NCBI GenBank assembly: GCA_026826555.1
Contig: JAKSZT010054335.1
Span: 4,097,092-4,161,091 of the forward strand
Origin: Tolypeutes matacus
Lineage: Eukaryota; Chordata; Mammalia; Cingulata; Chlamyphoridae
DNA length: 64,000 bases
Reading direction: 5' to 3'
Position 1 is the stretch's first letter. Each line of letters begins with the position of its first letter. Shown here piece after piece: positions 1 through 9,384 of the stretch. Under the pieces are notes generated by a model that was given only the letters and a program-made list of their open reading frames with translations, was not told where the DNA came from and searched no databases. The position numbers were made by a program, and so were the translations under genes.

Positions 1-1007
1 TCTCAAATCCTGTGTCTTGTCTGGAGCTTTGGGTTGTTCCTTTGCCTCACTCACATCTTCCTTTTTCTTGGTGTGGCTGGTGATTCTGTGCTGATGTCTA
101 GGCAACGGACTATGATGGTGAGTTTACTGGGCAGTCAGTTTCTCTCTCCTGTATAGGTATCTGTTGCTACCACGGCTCTTTGACTCTTGGTGCAACTTTT
201 TCTAGGTCTTTAGGTTTGCCCCTGTTTAACTGCTCAATCCAGCAATGGGGTGTGGGCCAGTTCACAAGGGCCTTGGAGAAGGGGGGGGCAGTAAAGGCAC
301 CAGGATGCCTCTCATTTATTCCCCCCCTTTCCTGCATTCACTTTTCTCATCTGCCAGCAGATGGAGGCCTCCAGCAGCCCTCTCAGTTCAGACCCCAGAT
401 CCTAGGGGAGAACGCATTCCCTGGAACCCTGCCCAGGCAGGCAGTGCTTCTGGGTGGTGTAGAAGCAATGTCTTTCAGGGCGGGCTATTCAGAGCCAGGC
501 CCTGAAAACCAAATTTTTCAGAAGCTGCTCTCCAACTGGGCCAGCCATACCCTCCCTTTTCCCAGGAAGGAAATACATTTCCACTCCACTTCCCTCTACA
601 TCCTGAGCGACCAGTCCAGGGCAGTGTCGCGCCTCCACCTGGCCTGGCAGTTGCAGCCTGCTGGGATGCAGCAGACCAAGTTCGCTGGCCAAAATCTTAA
701 TTTGCAGTAGCTGTGTTCCCTCTCTCTCCTTTCTTGGGGAAGGGGACCCCTGCAACCCCTTCAGTACTTAGCTGCCAGCCAGGAGCCAGAGGCCTCACTG
801 CTGTGTGCTCCGAGGGTGTGGGGATGGTGCCAGCAGCTGCTACAGCTTTACTCGTGGGTCTTCCCAGCTTAAAGTCCCCTTTTCTTTGCCCGTCTCCCTT
901 TGGGGTGCTGTCTAGTGTTCTCCTGGTGTCCTAAGCCCTAGAACAGTTTTCTGGACAGTTTCTCCCTGTCCTCTAGCTATTTTTCTGGGACAGAAGTGAG
1001 CTCTGCC
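1..1007. other. Unassigned stretch left of the Tigger remnant
   Basis: I cannot assign this stretch to a gene or with confidence to a repeat family. Its base composition is even, with short pyrimidine-rich patches. An open frame at 180-710 has no recognisable domain and no splice or promoter context. The sharp junction at about 1007/1008, where Tigger1-like sequence begins in the middle of its coding region, suggests that the left part is another insertion or a deletion product, possibly an L1 5' UTR or an LTR element. Confidence 0.3.
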
Positions 1008-1265
1008 TCTGACACCAATTTTGAAAGAAGGTCTACTGTAGATAAAATGCTATCAAACAGCATCACATGCTACAGAGAAATTTTTCGTGAAAGGAAGAGA
1101 CAACTGATGCAGCAAACTTCATTGTTGTCTTATTTTAAGAAATTGCCACAGCCACTCCAGCCTTCAGCAGCCGCCACCCTGATTAGTCAGCTGCCACTGA
1201 CTCTGAGGCAAGCCCCTCCACTGGCAAGAAGATTACAACTTGCTGAAGGCTCAGATGATGGTTAG
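1008..1265 (+). pseudogene. Decayed Tigger1 transposase, C-terminal fragment
   Basis: An open frame reading through 1008-1265 ends in a TAG stop and encodes about 85 residues that resemble the C-terminal tail of Tigger/pogo transposases, including the stretch [11 protein letters not shown] and the tail motif [13 protein letters not shown]. Only the extreme C-terminus is present. The DNA-binding and DDE catalytic regions are absent because the element is cut at about 1008, so it cannot encode an active transposase. The frame is still open by chance or because the fragment is short. The start codon at 996 lies outside the homologous part and is not meaningful. Confidence 0.8.
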
Positions 1266-1337
1266 CATTTTTAGCAATAAAGCATTTTTAAATTAAGGTA
1301 TGTATGTTGTATATTTAAAGGTAATGCTATTGCACAC

Positions 1338-1966
1338 TGTATTAGTCAGCCAAAGGGGTGCTGATGCAAAGTATCAGAAATCTGTGGGCTTTTATAAAGG
1401 GTATTTATTTGGGGGAGAAGCTTACAGTCACAAGGCCCTAAAGAGTCCAACTCAAGGTACCATAAGAGGTACTTCCTCACCCAAAGTCTGTTGCCACTTG
1501 TTGACGTGAGATGGTGGGCGATGTCAGCGAGGGTTCAGCCTTCCTTCTTCCTCTGAAGTCTCAGTGGTCCCAGCTTCTTCCAATCTCAGCTGTAGGCTGG
1601 CATAAGGCTCATCTCTCTCCCTGGGGCTTGTTTCATTCCCGGCTAAGCTGCTCTGTTCTCTTCAGAAGGTCAGCTGTAAACTGTCAGGTCATCTCTCTTC
1701 CCAGGCCACAGGATCCTCTGTATCTTCTCTGTGTGTCTACTTCCGGGTAAGAGTCTGTTTTATCAGCCCACCAAAGGGGGCTAGGACTCGATGCTGAGTC
1801 ACACTCTAATGACGTGGCTGAATCAAAGCCCTAATCTTAACATAATTTAATCAGACGGCTCAGCTGAATCTAATATATTCAAAGGGTTATCACACCCAGG
1901 GGAACAGACCAGGTTACAAACATAATCTCTCTTTTTGGAATTAATAAATAATACCAAACTGCCACA
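1338..1966 (-). mobile_element. Solo LTR, MaLR-like (ERVL-MaLR), inserted in Tigger1
   Basis: The sequence starts with TG and ends with CA (as read, 'tgtattagtcagcc' to 'ctgccaca'). It interrupts the Tigger element and is flanked by near-matching 5-bp repeats, cacac (1333-1337) and cacat (1967-1971), as expected for retroviral-type integration. On the minus strand the LTR begins TGTGGCAGTTTGG and ends GACTAATACA, a MaLR-type ending. A related copy lies at 16997-17542. No internal proviral sequence is attached, so it is a solo LTR left by recombination. Confidence 0.85.
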
Positions 1967-2130
1967 CACATTTAATAGACTATAGTATAGTATAAATATA
2001 ACTTTTATATGCACTGGGAAACCAAAAAAAATTCATGTGACTCACTTTATTGCGGTGGTCTGGAACGAAACCTGCAATATCTCCAAGGTGTGCCTGGATT
2101 AGCAATAAAAACATTTAGATAACCTACATG

Positions 2131-2314
2131 TTTTTTTTTTTTTTAGATTTTATTTATTTATTCATTTATCCCCCCCTTGCTGCTTGTGCTCGCTGGGTCA
2201 GCCAACCACGCCGTGCGGGCGGGCTTGCCTTCACCAGGAGGCCCCAGGAACCGAACCCGGGGCCTCCCATATGGTAAACGGGAGCCCCACTGATTGAGCC
2301 ACAGCCGCTTCCCC
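2131..2314 (-). mobile_element. DAS-type tRNA-derived SINE (short form), antisense
   Basis: Read on the minus strand, this has the tRNA-like head 'gggaagcggctgtggctcaa', the B-box-like 'ggttcggttcc', a spacer ending in 'agcaaggggggga', an AATAAA-containing tail and a poly(A) (poly(T) as written, 2131-2144). Perfect target-site duplications aacctacatg flank it at 2121-2130 and 2315-2324. It inserted just beyond the Tigger 3' end. Confidence 0.93.
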
Positions 2315-2324
2315 AACCTACATG

Positions 2325-2764
2325 TTTTTGCTTTTCTCTTATGATCTTTTATATGTGTTAAACACTTGTAAAAGGGAGTGAAAAAGGTTTCAGGCTCAAA
2401 CGATTGCTTCCCTATTTCGCCTTGAGTCCATGGATACTTGGTTAGAAAATGCCTGCTGTGTGCTGATTGGCATCACAACAGAAAGCTGAGGCCAGAAGCT
2501 TGGTACACTGAACCTGAGCTGGCAGGCTAGCTGGGCACAGCCAGCCCAGTGTCACACCTGACTCGGCCACGCTGGGGGCTAACTCTGACACTAGCTAGCC
2601 ATCTTCTACTTGATGAACCCTTTAAGTACTTAGACTATCCAAAAAATACTGCAGTTTATGATTAAAACGTATCTTCTACTTAATCACGAGGAATGACCAA
2701 AAAATCCAAAATGATGGCCAGTCTCTGTTCTCTTCAAATAATGTAAATGTTGTGAAAGACAAGA
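2325..2764. other. Unassigned, probably old repeat sequence
   Basis: No frame or motif supports a gene. The right part (from about 2690) may already belong to the old L1 3' end annotated next, since its tone and composition match, but I could not align it from memory. Confidence 0.3.
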
Positions 2765-3125
2765 AAGGCTGATGAACTGTCCCAGATTAGAGATGATCAA
2801 AGGGATGCAACCACCCAATACAGTGCACGTTACTGGAATGGATAAGGATCAAGGGAAAAAGAAATTGCTGGAAAGGACATTATTAGGGGAAGCGGCTGTG
2901 GCTCAATCAGTGGGGCTCCCGTTTACCATATGGGAGGCCCTGGGTTCGGTTCCTGGGGCCTCCTGGTGGGGGGCGGGCCCGCCCGCACGGCGTGGTTGGC
3001 TGACCCGGCGAGCACAGGCAGCAGGGGGGGAATAAATGAATAAATAAATAAAATCTTAAAAAAAAAAAAAAAAAAGGACATTATTAGGAAAGCAGGCAAA
3101 ATTTGAGTATGGATTGTACATTAGA
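2765..3125 (+). mobile_element. Old L1 3'-terminal fragment (L1M-like), left part
   Basis: The sequence 'gatgaactgtcccagatta' followed by 'gaaaggacattattagg' and, after a SINE, 'caaaatttgagtatggattg' follows the 3' region of old mammalian L1M subfamilies. The continuation appears to be at 9266-9384 ('ccaatgttaaatttcctg ...'), so the stretch in between (3126-9265) entered later as nested insertions. A similar 3' end is at 42005-42425. Confidence 0.6.
2888..3072 (+). mobile_element. DAS-type SINE (short form), sense
   Basis: This copy has the complete tRNA-like head, GC-rich middle, 'ataaatgaataaataaataaaatctt' type tail and poly(A). Perfect 16-bp target duplications aaaggacattattagg lie at 2872-2887 and 3073-3088. 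The copy is GC-rich with many retained CpGs in its body, which fits a fairly recent insertion. Confidence 0.95.
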
Positions 3126-4267
3126 CAATAACAAGATGAGTGTGGATCTGTAACTGAGGAGATTTTATAAACTAAATGTGGAAAGTGCAGCCTGGCTTCT
3201 CCTTGCAACTCACAGTAAAATGTGAGAGGAAAGAGATAAGCTGAGAACTGAACTCCTGAGCACAAAGAAACTAGAAATTGATGGTTTAGAAAATCCTGAC
3301 TTCTGGAAAACAAGTCCCCAGAAAATAGTGTTTCATGTGAGGTTTAAGTGAACGTGGAACCTGTCAGTCATTTCAGAGCAGGTCAGGACTGGAGGTGAAT
3401 TATCCAGGAAGGATCTGTGGGAAGTCCTACTGTCTGACGGTTTGGAACTCTGTCTAGTACATGCAAAACTAACCAATTTTTTTTTGTGAGATCTGTATGA
3501 ACAGAACCACTGGCAGTCTAGACTAAAAGGGACAAATTGAAGGAAAAATGACTTCAAAGGCAGAACCATGGAAGCTGAGGTCAAGAATGAAGATGTTTTC
3601 TTGGGTCGAGAGAGCAGATGTACTCTGGTTTGTGGAATGGGTGAGTATGCCTTGAGGCCTGGAGGGGGTGGGCATTATGCCCCATTGGTCAGGTATTAGC
3701 ACCCCAGGTTTCTCAGATGCCTGGGGGATTGCAGAGAGGCTGGACACTGCCCTAGCGTTTGATGGGGGTGAAGCCTAGAGTCCAGCTGCCACCCCAGTGC
3801 CTGAAGACGGTGGAGCCTTCACCCCAGTGTTTGGGAAGAATAGGGCCACTCTGCAAGCACTTGGAAAGAGTGGGGCTGCCACTCCATCAGGCCCTGAGGA
3901 CAAAGCCTCATTCTGTAAACGACTCTCAGACCTTGGAATCTAATGAAGAATGCCCTGCAGGGTTTTGGAATAGTTTGGGAACCATGACCTCTATTTTTCC
4001 TTCCCATTTCTATGGGAATGGGAACTTTCATCCTAGACTGCTCCTCCTTGTATCCTGGGAGCCAATAACTCCTTCTCCAAGTCTCACAGGTCCACAGCCA
4101 GAGGGGAACAGTGCCCCAGGACAGACCACACCCATAAATGATTCTGATGTGACTTTGTACTTAATACTGTTACTGAAATGACTGAAGGCACTTTGGGATA
4201 TTATAAAGGAATAAATGTATTTTGCATATGGAAAGAACATATCTATTTTGGGGTCCAGAGGGTGGAT
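3126..4267 (+). mobile_element. MaLR (THE1/MST/MLT-like) internal region, non-coding
   Basis: The stretch resembles MaLR internal sequence. Recognisable pieces are 'ggaaagtgcagcctggcttc' near the left and the region before the 3' LTR, where 'tttgggatattataaaggaa' precedes a purine-rich tract 'ggggtccagagggtggat' directly upstream of an LTR start at 4268. MaLR internal regions keep no intact retroviral genes. Frames here, such as 3759-4181, have no recognisable domain. The start at 3126 is approximate. Confidence 0.6.
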
Positions 4268-4492
4268 TGTGATGGTGTGAAGTTGTGTAGATCCATTGTA
4301 AGTAGAATCATTTGTTGAGCAGAATCTTAAATTAAGATGTGATCCACCTCAATTTAAGGGTGGGTCTTAATCCTCTCACTGAATTTCTTTGTAAGAGAAT
4401 GAAATTCAGACAAACAGGGAAAACGATGGAAGGAAGACGCTGAAAGCAATGAAACCAGGATTGCAGGGGAGAGACCAGCAGATGCCATACAT
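4268..4492 (+). mobile_element. Partial MaLR 3' LTR
   Basis: An LTR begins with TGTGATGGTGTGAAG immediately after the internal region and continues through 'gagagaccagcagatgcc', a stretch shared with the LTRs at 8026 and 14810. It stops at about 4490, where L1 ORF2 sequence takes over, so its 3' half is missing here. The L1 either inserted in it or replaced it by deletion. Confidence 0.7.
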
Positions 4493-4702
4493 ATACATAT
4501 ATAGAACACTGCACCCCAGAGAAGCAGGATATACATTTTCTCAAGTGCACATGGACCATTCTCCAAGATAGACCACATGTTGGGTCACAAAACAAGTCTC
4601 AAAAATTTTAAAAGACTGTAATTTACAAAGCATCTTCTCTGACCACAATGTAATGAAGCTGGAAATCAGTACCAGGGAGAGAACTGGAAAATCCACAGAT
4701 AT

Positions 4703-5026
4703 ATGGACGTTAACATACTTGTACACAATCAATGGGTCAAAAAAGAAATTACAAGGGAGATCAGTAAATATCTTGAAACAAATGAAAATGAAAACACAAC
4801 ATATCAAAACGTATGGGGTGCAGTGAAGAGAGTGCTGAGAAGGGAATTTAAAGCCCAAATACTTAAAGAGGAAAGAGCTATAATCAAAGTCCGAACCACA
4901 TACGGGGAGAATCTAGAGGGAAAAAAAAAACAACAAAAAAAACCCCCCGGCAAACTAAACACAAAGCAAGCAGAAAGAAAGAAATTAACAAAGATTAGAG
5001 CAGAAATAAATGAAAGAGAAAACTGA
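4703..5026 (+). pseudogene. L1 ORF2 fragment, endonuclease-RT linker
   Basis: A 107-residue open frame matches the stretch of L1 ORF2p between the endonuclease and reverse transcriptase domains. It includes the 'ALRREFKAQI'-like piece (here VLRREFKAQI) and a lysine/glutamine-rich part that carries an A-rich expansion near 4920-4945. Stop codons close the frame on both sides. It is a remnant, not a gene. Confidence 0.8.
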
Positions 5027-5510
5027 AAAAGCAAAAACAATAGAGCACATTATCAAAACCAAAAGTTGGTCCATTTAGATCAATAAAATTGACATACCTT
5101 TAGCTAGACTGACAAGAAAAAAAAAACATGCAAAAAAGAGAGAAAAGATGCAAATAAATAAAATCAGACATGGGGGTGGGACATTATTACTGGCTCCAAA
5201 GAAATATAAAGGATCATAAGAAAATATTATGAATGTATGGCAACAAATTAGACAACCTAGATGAAACAGACAAATTCCGAGAAACACACAAACAACCTAC
5301 ACTGAGTCAAGAAGAAATAGAAGATACCAACAGACCAATTAGTAGTAAAGAGAGAGAATCAGTCATCAAAAGCCTCCCAACAAAATTAAAAAATAAAAAT
5401 AAAAAGACAAATAAATAAAAAAAAAAAGCCTCCCAACAAAGAAAGTCCAGGACCAGATGGCTTCAAGGGGGATTCTACTGAACATTCCAATAAGAATTAA
5501 TATCAGTCTT

Positions 5511-5732
5511 GGGAAGCGGCTGTGGCTCAAGTGGTTGGGCTCCCTTTTACCATATGGGAGGCCCTGGGTTCGATTCCCGGGGCCTCCTGGTGAAGGCGAG
5601 CCGGCCCACGTGATACGGTGAGTTGACGCAGCAAGATGACACAACAAAGAGAGAGACAAGCAGACACAGAAAAACACAAAGCAAACAGACACAGTGAGCA
5701 CAAGCAGCAAGGGGGGGATAAAAAAAAAAAAA
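5511..5732 (+). mobile_element. DAS-type SINE, long form with extra middle segment
   Basis: The head and B-box are as in the short DAS copies. Between the GC-rich part and 'gagcacaagcagcaaggggg' this copy carries about 60 extra bases ('acgcagcaagatgacacaac' and a following run of A/C/G-rich 'cagacaca' repeats) that the short copies lack. The poly(A) is 5720-5732. Flanks look like diverged duplications (atcagtctt / atcaatcct). It sits inside L1 ORF2. Confidence 0.9.
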
Positions 5733-5984
5733 ATCAATCCTGTTCAAACTCTTTCAAAATATTGAAGGAAAGAGAACACTACGTAATTCATTCTATGAGG
5801 CTAACAAAGAAAGTCCAATACTTTCTAATCACTCTAATACCAAAGGCAGATAAAGATATTATAAGAAAAGAAAATTACAGATCAATTTCTCTTATGAATA
5901 TAGATACAAAATCTTCAACAAAATTCTAGCAAATTGTGTTACATTTATGTAATCTAAGCATCTTTTAAAATATAAAATAAATAA

Positions 5985-6587
5985 ATGAATAAACAGGAAA
6001 AAAGAAATGCTAGCAAATTGAATCCAACAGCACATTATAGAATTATGCACCACAATCAAATAGGATTTATCCCAGGTATGCAAGGGTGGTTCAACATAAA
6101 AAAATCAATTAATGTAATACAACACATTGACAAAACCAAGGGGGAAAACCATGTCTCAAGTGATACAGAAATGGCATTTGACAAAACCCATCATCCTTTC
6201 TTGATAAAGACACTTAGAAAAATAGGAATAGAAGGAAACTTCCTCAACATGATAAAGAAAATATATGAAAAACTTACTGCTAGCATCATACTCAATAGTG
6301 AAAGATGGAAAGCTTTCCCTCTAAGATCTGGAACAAGACAAGGAGCCCCACTGATATCACTGTTATTCAACATTGTACTGGAAGTTCTAGCCAGAGAAAT
6401 TAGGCAAGAAGAAATAAAAGGCATCCAAATTGGAAAGGAAGTAGCAAAATCAGTAGTGTTTCTATATACTAGTAATGAGCATTCTGAGAAAGTTTTTAAA
6501 AATCCATTAATAACAGCAACTGAAAGAATCAAATATCTCAGAATAAACTTAACCAAGGATATAAAGGACATACATAGAAAATTATAA
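5985..6587 (+). pseudogene. L1 ORF2 reverse transcriptase fragment, catalytic motif deleted
   Basis: A 200-residue open frame carries L1 RT blocks in order: [11 protein letters not shown] (about residues 28-38), the AFDK region (about 63-66), TRQGAPL (about 114-120), the [11 protein letters not shown] block, GIQIGKE, and the later [10 protein letters not shown] stretch. The FADD active-site block that should follow GIQIGKE is absent. The frame jumps from KEVAKSV to VFLYTSN, so about 45 residues are missing in frame. The product would lack two of the catalytic aspartates, and the fragment is cut at both ends. Confidence 0.85.
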
Positions 6588-6867
6588 AACTTTTGCTAAA
6601 AGAAATCAAAGAAGATCTAAACAAATGTAGGACATTCCATGCTCATGGAATGGAAGATTAAATATTGTCAAAATGTCATTTATACTCAAAATGACTTACA
6701 GATTTCTACACAATTCCCATCAAAATTCCAACAGCCTCCTTTGCAGAAATGGAAAAATCAATCATCAAATATTTTTTGGAAGGGTAAGAGGCCCTGAATA
6801 GCCAAAAACATCTTGAAAAAGAACAACAAAGTTGGAAGACTCATACTTCCTGGCTTTAAAACATCAC

Positions 6868-6977
6868 AGGGAGCCGATGTGCCTCAGTGGTTAAGCGCTG
6901 GCCTCCCGCATATGAAGCCTCAGATTCAATTCCCAGTCCCGGTAACTCAAAACAAAACAAAACAAAACAAAACAAAA
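6868..6977 (+). mobile_element. Short tRNA-derived SINE with (CAAAA)n tail
   Basis: A tRNA-like unit 'gagccgatgtgcctcagtgg' with an A-box-like 'tggttaagcgctgg' and B-box-like 'agattcaattccc' is followed by (caaaa)n at about 6948-6975. It lacks the 'agcaaggggggga' tail segment of the DAS long/short forms, so it is a different, simpler tRNA-derived subfamily. It interrupts L1 ORF2 between 'ggctttaaaac' and 'ttattacaaagc'. Confidence 0.8.
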
Positions 6978-8025
6978 ACTTATTACAAAGCTACAACGGT
7001 CAAAACAACATTGTACTGGCCTAAGGATAGATATATAGAGCAATGGAAGACAACTGAGGGCAATAGATCCTCACATCTACAATAATAGACCCTCACATCC
7101 ACAGCTAATTGATTTTTGACAAGGCTGCCAAGTCCAATCAGGAAAGAACAGTCCCTTCAACAAATGGTGCTGGAAGACCTGGATACCCATATGCAAAAGA
7201 ATGAAGGCGGACCCCCTATATAAAAATTAACTCAATATGAGTCAAAGGCTTAAATATAAGAACCAGAACTATAAAACTCCTAGATGAAAACATAAGGAAG
7301 CATCTTCAGGATATTGTTTTAGACAATGGTTTCTTAGACTTTATACCCAATGCCCAAGCACAAAAGAAAAAATAGATAAGAGACCTCATCAAAATTGAAA
7401 ACTTTTGTGCAAAGGACTTTATCATGAAAGTGAACAGACAACATACTCAAAGGGAGAAAAATTTGGAAACCACATACCTGTGAAGGGTTTAATATCCAGA
7501 ATAAATAAAGAAATCCTATAACTCAACAATAAAAACACAACCTAATTTAAAAATGAACAAAAGACTCGGAATAGACATTTTTACAAAGAAGATATCCAAA
7601 TAGCTAAAAAGCACATGAAGAGATGCTTAACATCATTGGCTATTAGGGAAATGCAAATCAAAATCACAATGAGATGCCATTTCACATACACTAGAATGGC
7701 TACTATTAAAAGCAGAAAGTTACAAGTGTTGGAGAGAATGTGCAGGAAGAACACTCATTCATTGCTGGCAGGAATGCAAAATGGTGCAGCTTCTGTGTAA
7801 GACTAGCAGTTCTTCAGAAAGCTAAGTATAGAATTGCCATATGAACCAGCAATCCCACTACTAAGCATATGCCCCAAAGAACTGAAAGCAGATACTCAAA
7901 CAGATATTTTCATACCAATGTTCCTAGTGGCATTATTCAGAATTGCCAAAAGATGGAAGAAACCCAAGTGTGTATTAACTGGTGAATGGATAAACAAAAT
8001 GTGGTATATACATACTGTGGTGATT

Positions 8026-8680
8026 TGGAACTGTATGTACCCCAGAAAATTATGTTCTTAAAGCTAATCCATTCCTGTGTGTGTAAACCTATTGAGAGTA
8101 TGATTTTTTTTTCCTCGAGGTACCGGGCTAGGGATTGAACTGAGACCATGTAAGTGGGAAGCTGGCACTCCAGCACCGAGCCACATTGGTTCCCGAGTCG
8201 GTTTTTTTTTGTTTGCTTGTTGTTGTTTTTTGCTGTTGTTTCATTTTGGTTTCAGGAGGCACCAGGAACTGAACCTAGAACCTCCCATGTGGGAAGCAGG
8301 CGTTCAACTGCTTGAGCCACATCTACTCCCTGATGAGGTTATTACAGTTAGGGTGTGGCCAAGGGTAGGCCTTAATCCTCGTACTAGAGTCATTTATAAG
8401 AGAATGAAATTCAGACAAAGAGAAAGCCATAGAAGCAGAAGCTGAAAGCAAGGAAACCCAGAAGAGAAAGGCGAGACCAGCAGATGCCGCTGTGTGCCAT
8501 GTGGCAGAGGAGCCAAGGAGATCGCTGGCAGCCAGGATTTGGGAAGAAAGCATTGTGCCTTGACGATGCCTCGATTTGGACACTGTTCTCAGCCTAAAAA
8601 CCGTAAGCCAATAAGTTCCCCTTGTTAAAAGCCAACCCGTTTTACAGTATCTGCGTTCTGTAGCCTAGCAAAGTAAAACA
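8026..8680 (+). mobile_element. Solo MaLR-type LTR in L1, with nested SINE
   Basis: The LTR starts TGTGGTGATTTGG, ends GTAAAACA, and is flanked by perfect 5-bp target duplications catac (8021-8025 and 8681-8685). It contains 'gagaatgaaattcagacaaa' and 'gagaccagcagatgcc', shared with the LTRs at 4268 and 14810. A dimeric SINE (8104-8331) splits it. L1 sequence is continuous across the LTR. Confidence 0.9.
8104..8331 (-). mobile_element. Dimeric tRNA-derived SINE, antisense
   Basis: Two related tRNA-like units lie in tandem, both antisense. The first spans about 8113-8195 ('ggtaccgggctagggattga ... gagccacattgg') and the second about 8250-8331 ('aggaactgaacctagaacct ... gagccacatctactccc'). 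They are separated by a T/G-rich linker (A/C-rich on the sense strand) at about 8200-8245. Each unit has its own B-box-like 'gaactgaacc' (antisense). A second copy of the same architecture is at 19570-19768. Confidence 0.85.
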
Positions 8681-9265
8681 CATACAATGAAATATTTTCA
8701 GCAGTAAAAAGGAATAAAGTTCTGGATTCATGCAACAACATGGATGTATACCCTGAAGAAAAGGTGAGTGAAATAAGCCCAACACAGAAAGACAAATATG
8801 TATATTTCATTGATATGGAATAATTAGGATAAGCAGACTCAGAGTTAGAATCTAGATTACAGGTACCAGAGTCTGGGCTGGGGATAGGGAATAGGGGGTT
8901 AATGCTTAAAATGGGTTGACCATTTTGGCTGTACAGTTTTCATAATGGACAGTGGTGATGGAAACACAACACTGAATGTAATGAATAGCGCTGAGTTATA
9001 TATGTGAATGAGGTTAAAGGGGGGAATTTTAGGCCACATATATGTTACTAAAATAAAAATGAACAAAAAGCCTTACTGCAAACGATGGACTCTAGTTAGT
9101 AGTACAATAAATACACCACACTAATGCAGGTGTTAAAGGGTGGTATATGGGAGCCCTTTACTTTATGTATTTCATGCATGGTATTTCTATAAACGTACAG
9201 CTTCCCTAATTAAAAAAAAATAAACATTAGTAGAGGATGCTGTGCCTAGTCGGCCAGGTTTCCCC

Positions 9266-9384
9266 AATGTTAAATTTCCTGAATTTGATAACTGTACTTG
9301 ATTATGTTTTCAGGAAATGCATGATGAAATATGTAAAGGTAAACTAACTCTCAAATGGTTTAGGGAAAAGCGGGTGTGTGTGTG
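9266..9384 (+). mobile_element. Old L1 3'-terminal fragment (L1M-like), right part
   Basis: The sequence 'ccaatgttaaatttcctgaa tttgataactgtacttg ... ggaaatgcatgatgaaatat ... ctctcaaatggtttagg' follows the old L1M 3' end where the fragment at 2765-3125 stopped. This supports a single old L1 split by everything in between. Confidence 0.65.

Larger units (their letters stand above)
1008..2096 (+). mobile_element. Tigger1-type pogo/mariner DNA transposon, 3' end only
   Basis: The sequence follows the right-hand end of the mammalian Tigger1 element: the last part of the transposase gene, the AT-rich 3' non-coding region with the AATAAA-like run at about 1275, and the right terminal inverted repeat at about 2074-2096, which ends in 'gtgtgcctg'. 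The 5' half is missing. The element is interrupted by an antisense LTR at 1338-1966; reading 1008-1337 on into 1967-2096 restores the collinear Tigger 3' end. Family assignment is from memory of the Tigger1 consensus. Confidence 0.85.
4493..9236 (+). mobile_element. L1 LINE, 5'-truncated, with nested insertions
   Basis: Sense-strand L1 beginning inside the ORF2 endonuclease region ('tatagaacactgcacccc', 'caagatagaccacatgttgg'). It runs through the reverse transcriptase and C-terminal regions and a 3' UTR ending in an A-rich tail at about 9212-9232. It is interrupted by a long SINE (5511-5732), a short SINE (6868-6977) and an LTR with its own SINE (8026-8680). The reading frame is broken many times and there is no ORF1, so it cannot move by itself. 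The 3' UTR resembles that of other L1s in this window. Confidence 0.9.

Noticed and set aside
2888..2960. tRNA gene-like sequence (A and B boxes) in many places
   Set aside because: These are the heads of tRNA-derived SINEs with tails and target duplications. None has an intact cloverleaf with standalone context.
3126..4267. Retroviral gag/pol genes in the MaLR internal region
   Set aside because: No recognisable gag, protease or RT block. MaLR internal regions are known to be largely non-coding.
5985..6587. Possible active L1 reverse transcriptase
   Set aside because: The FADD catalytic block is deleted, the element is 5'-truncated and no ORF1 is present.
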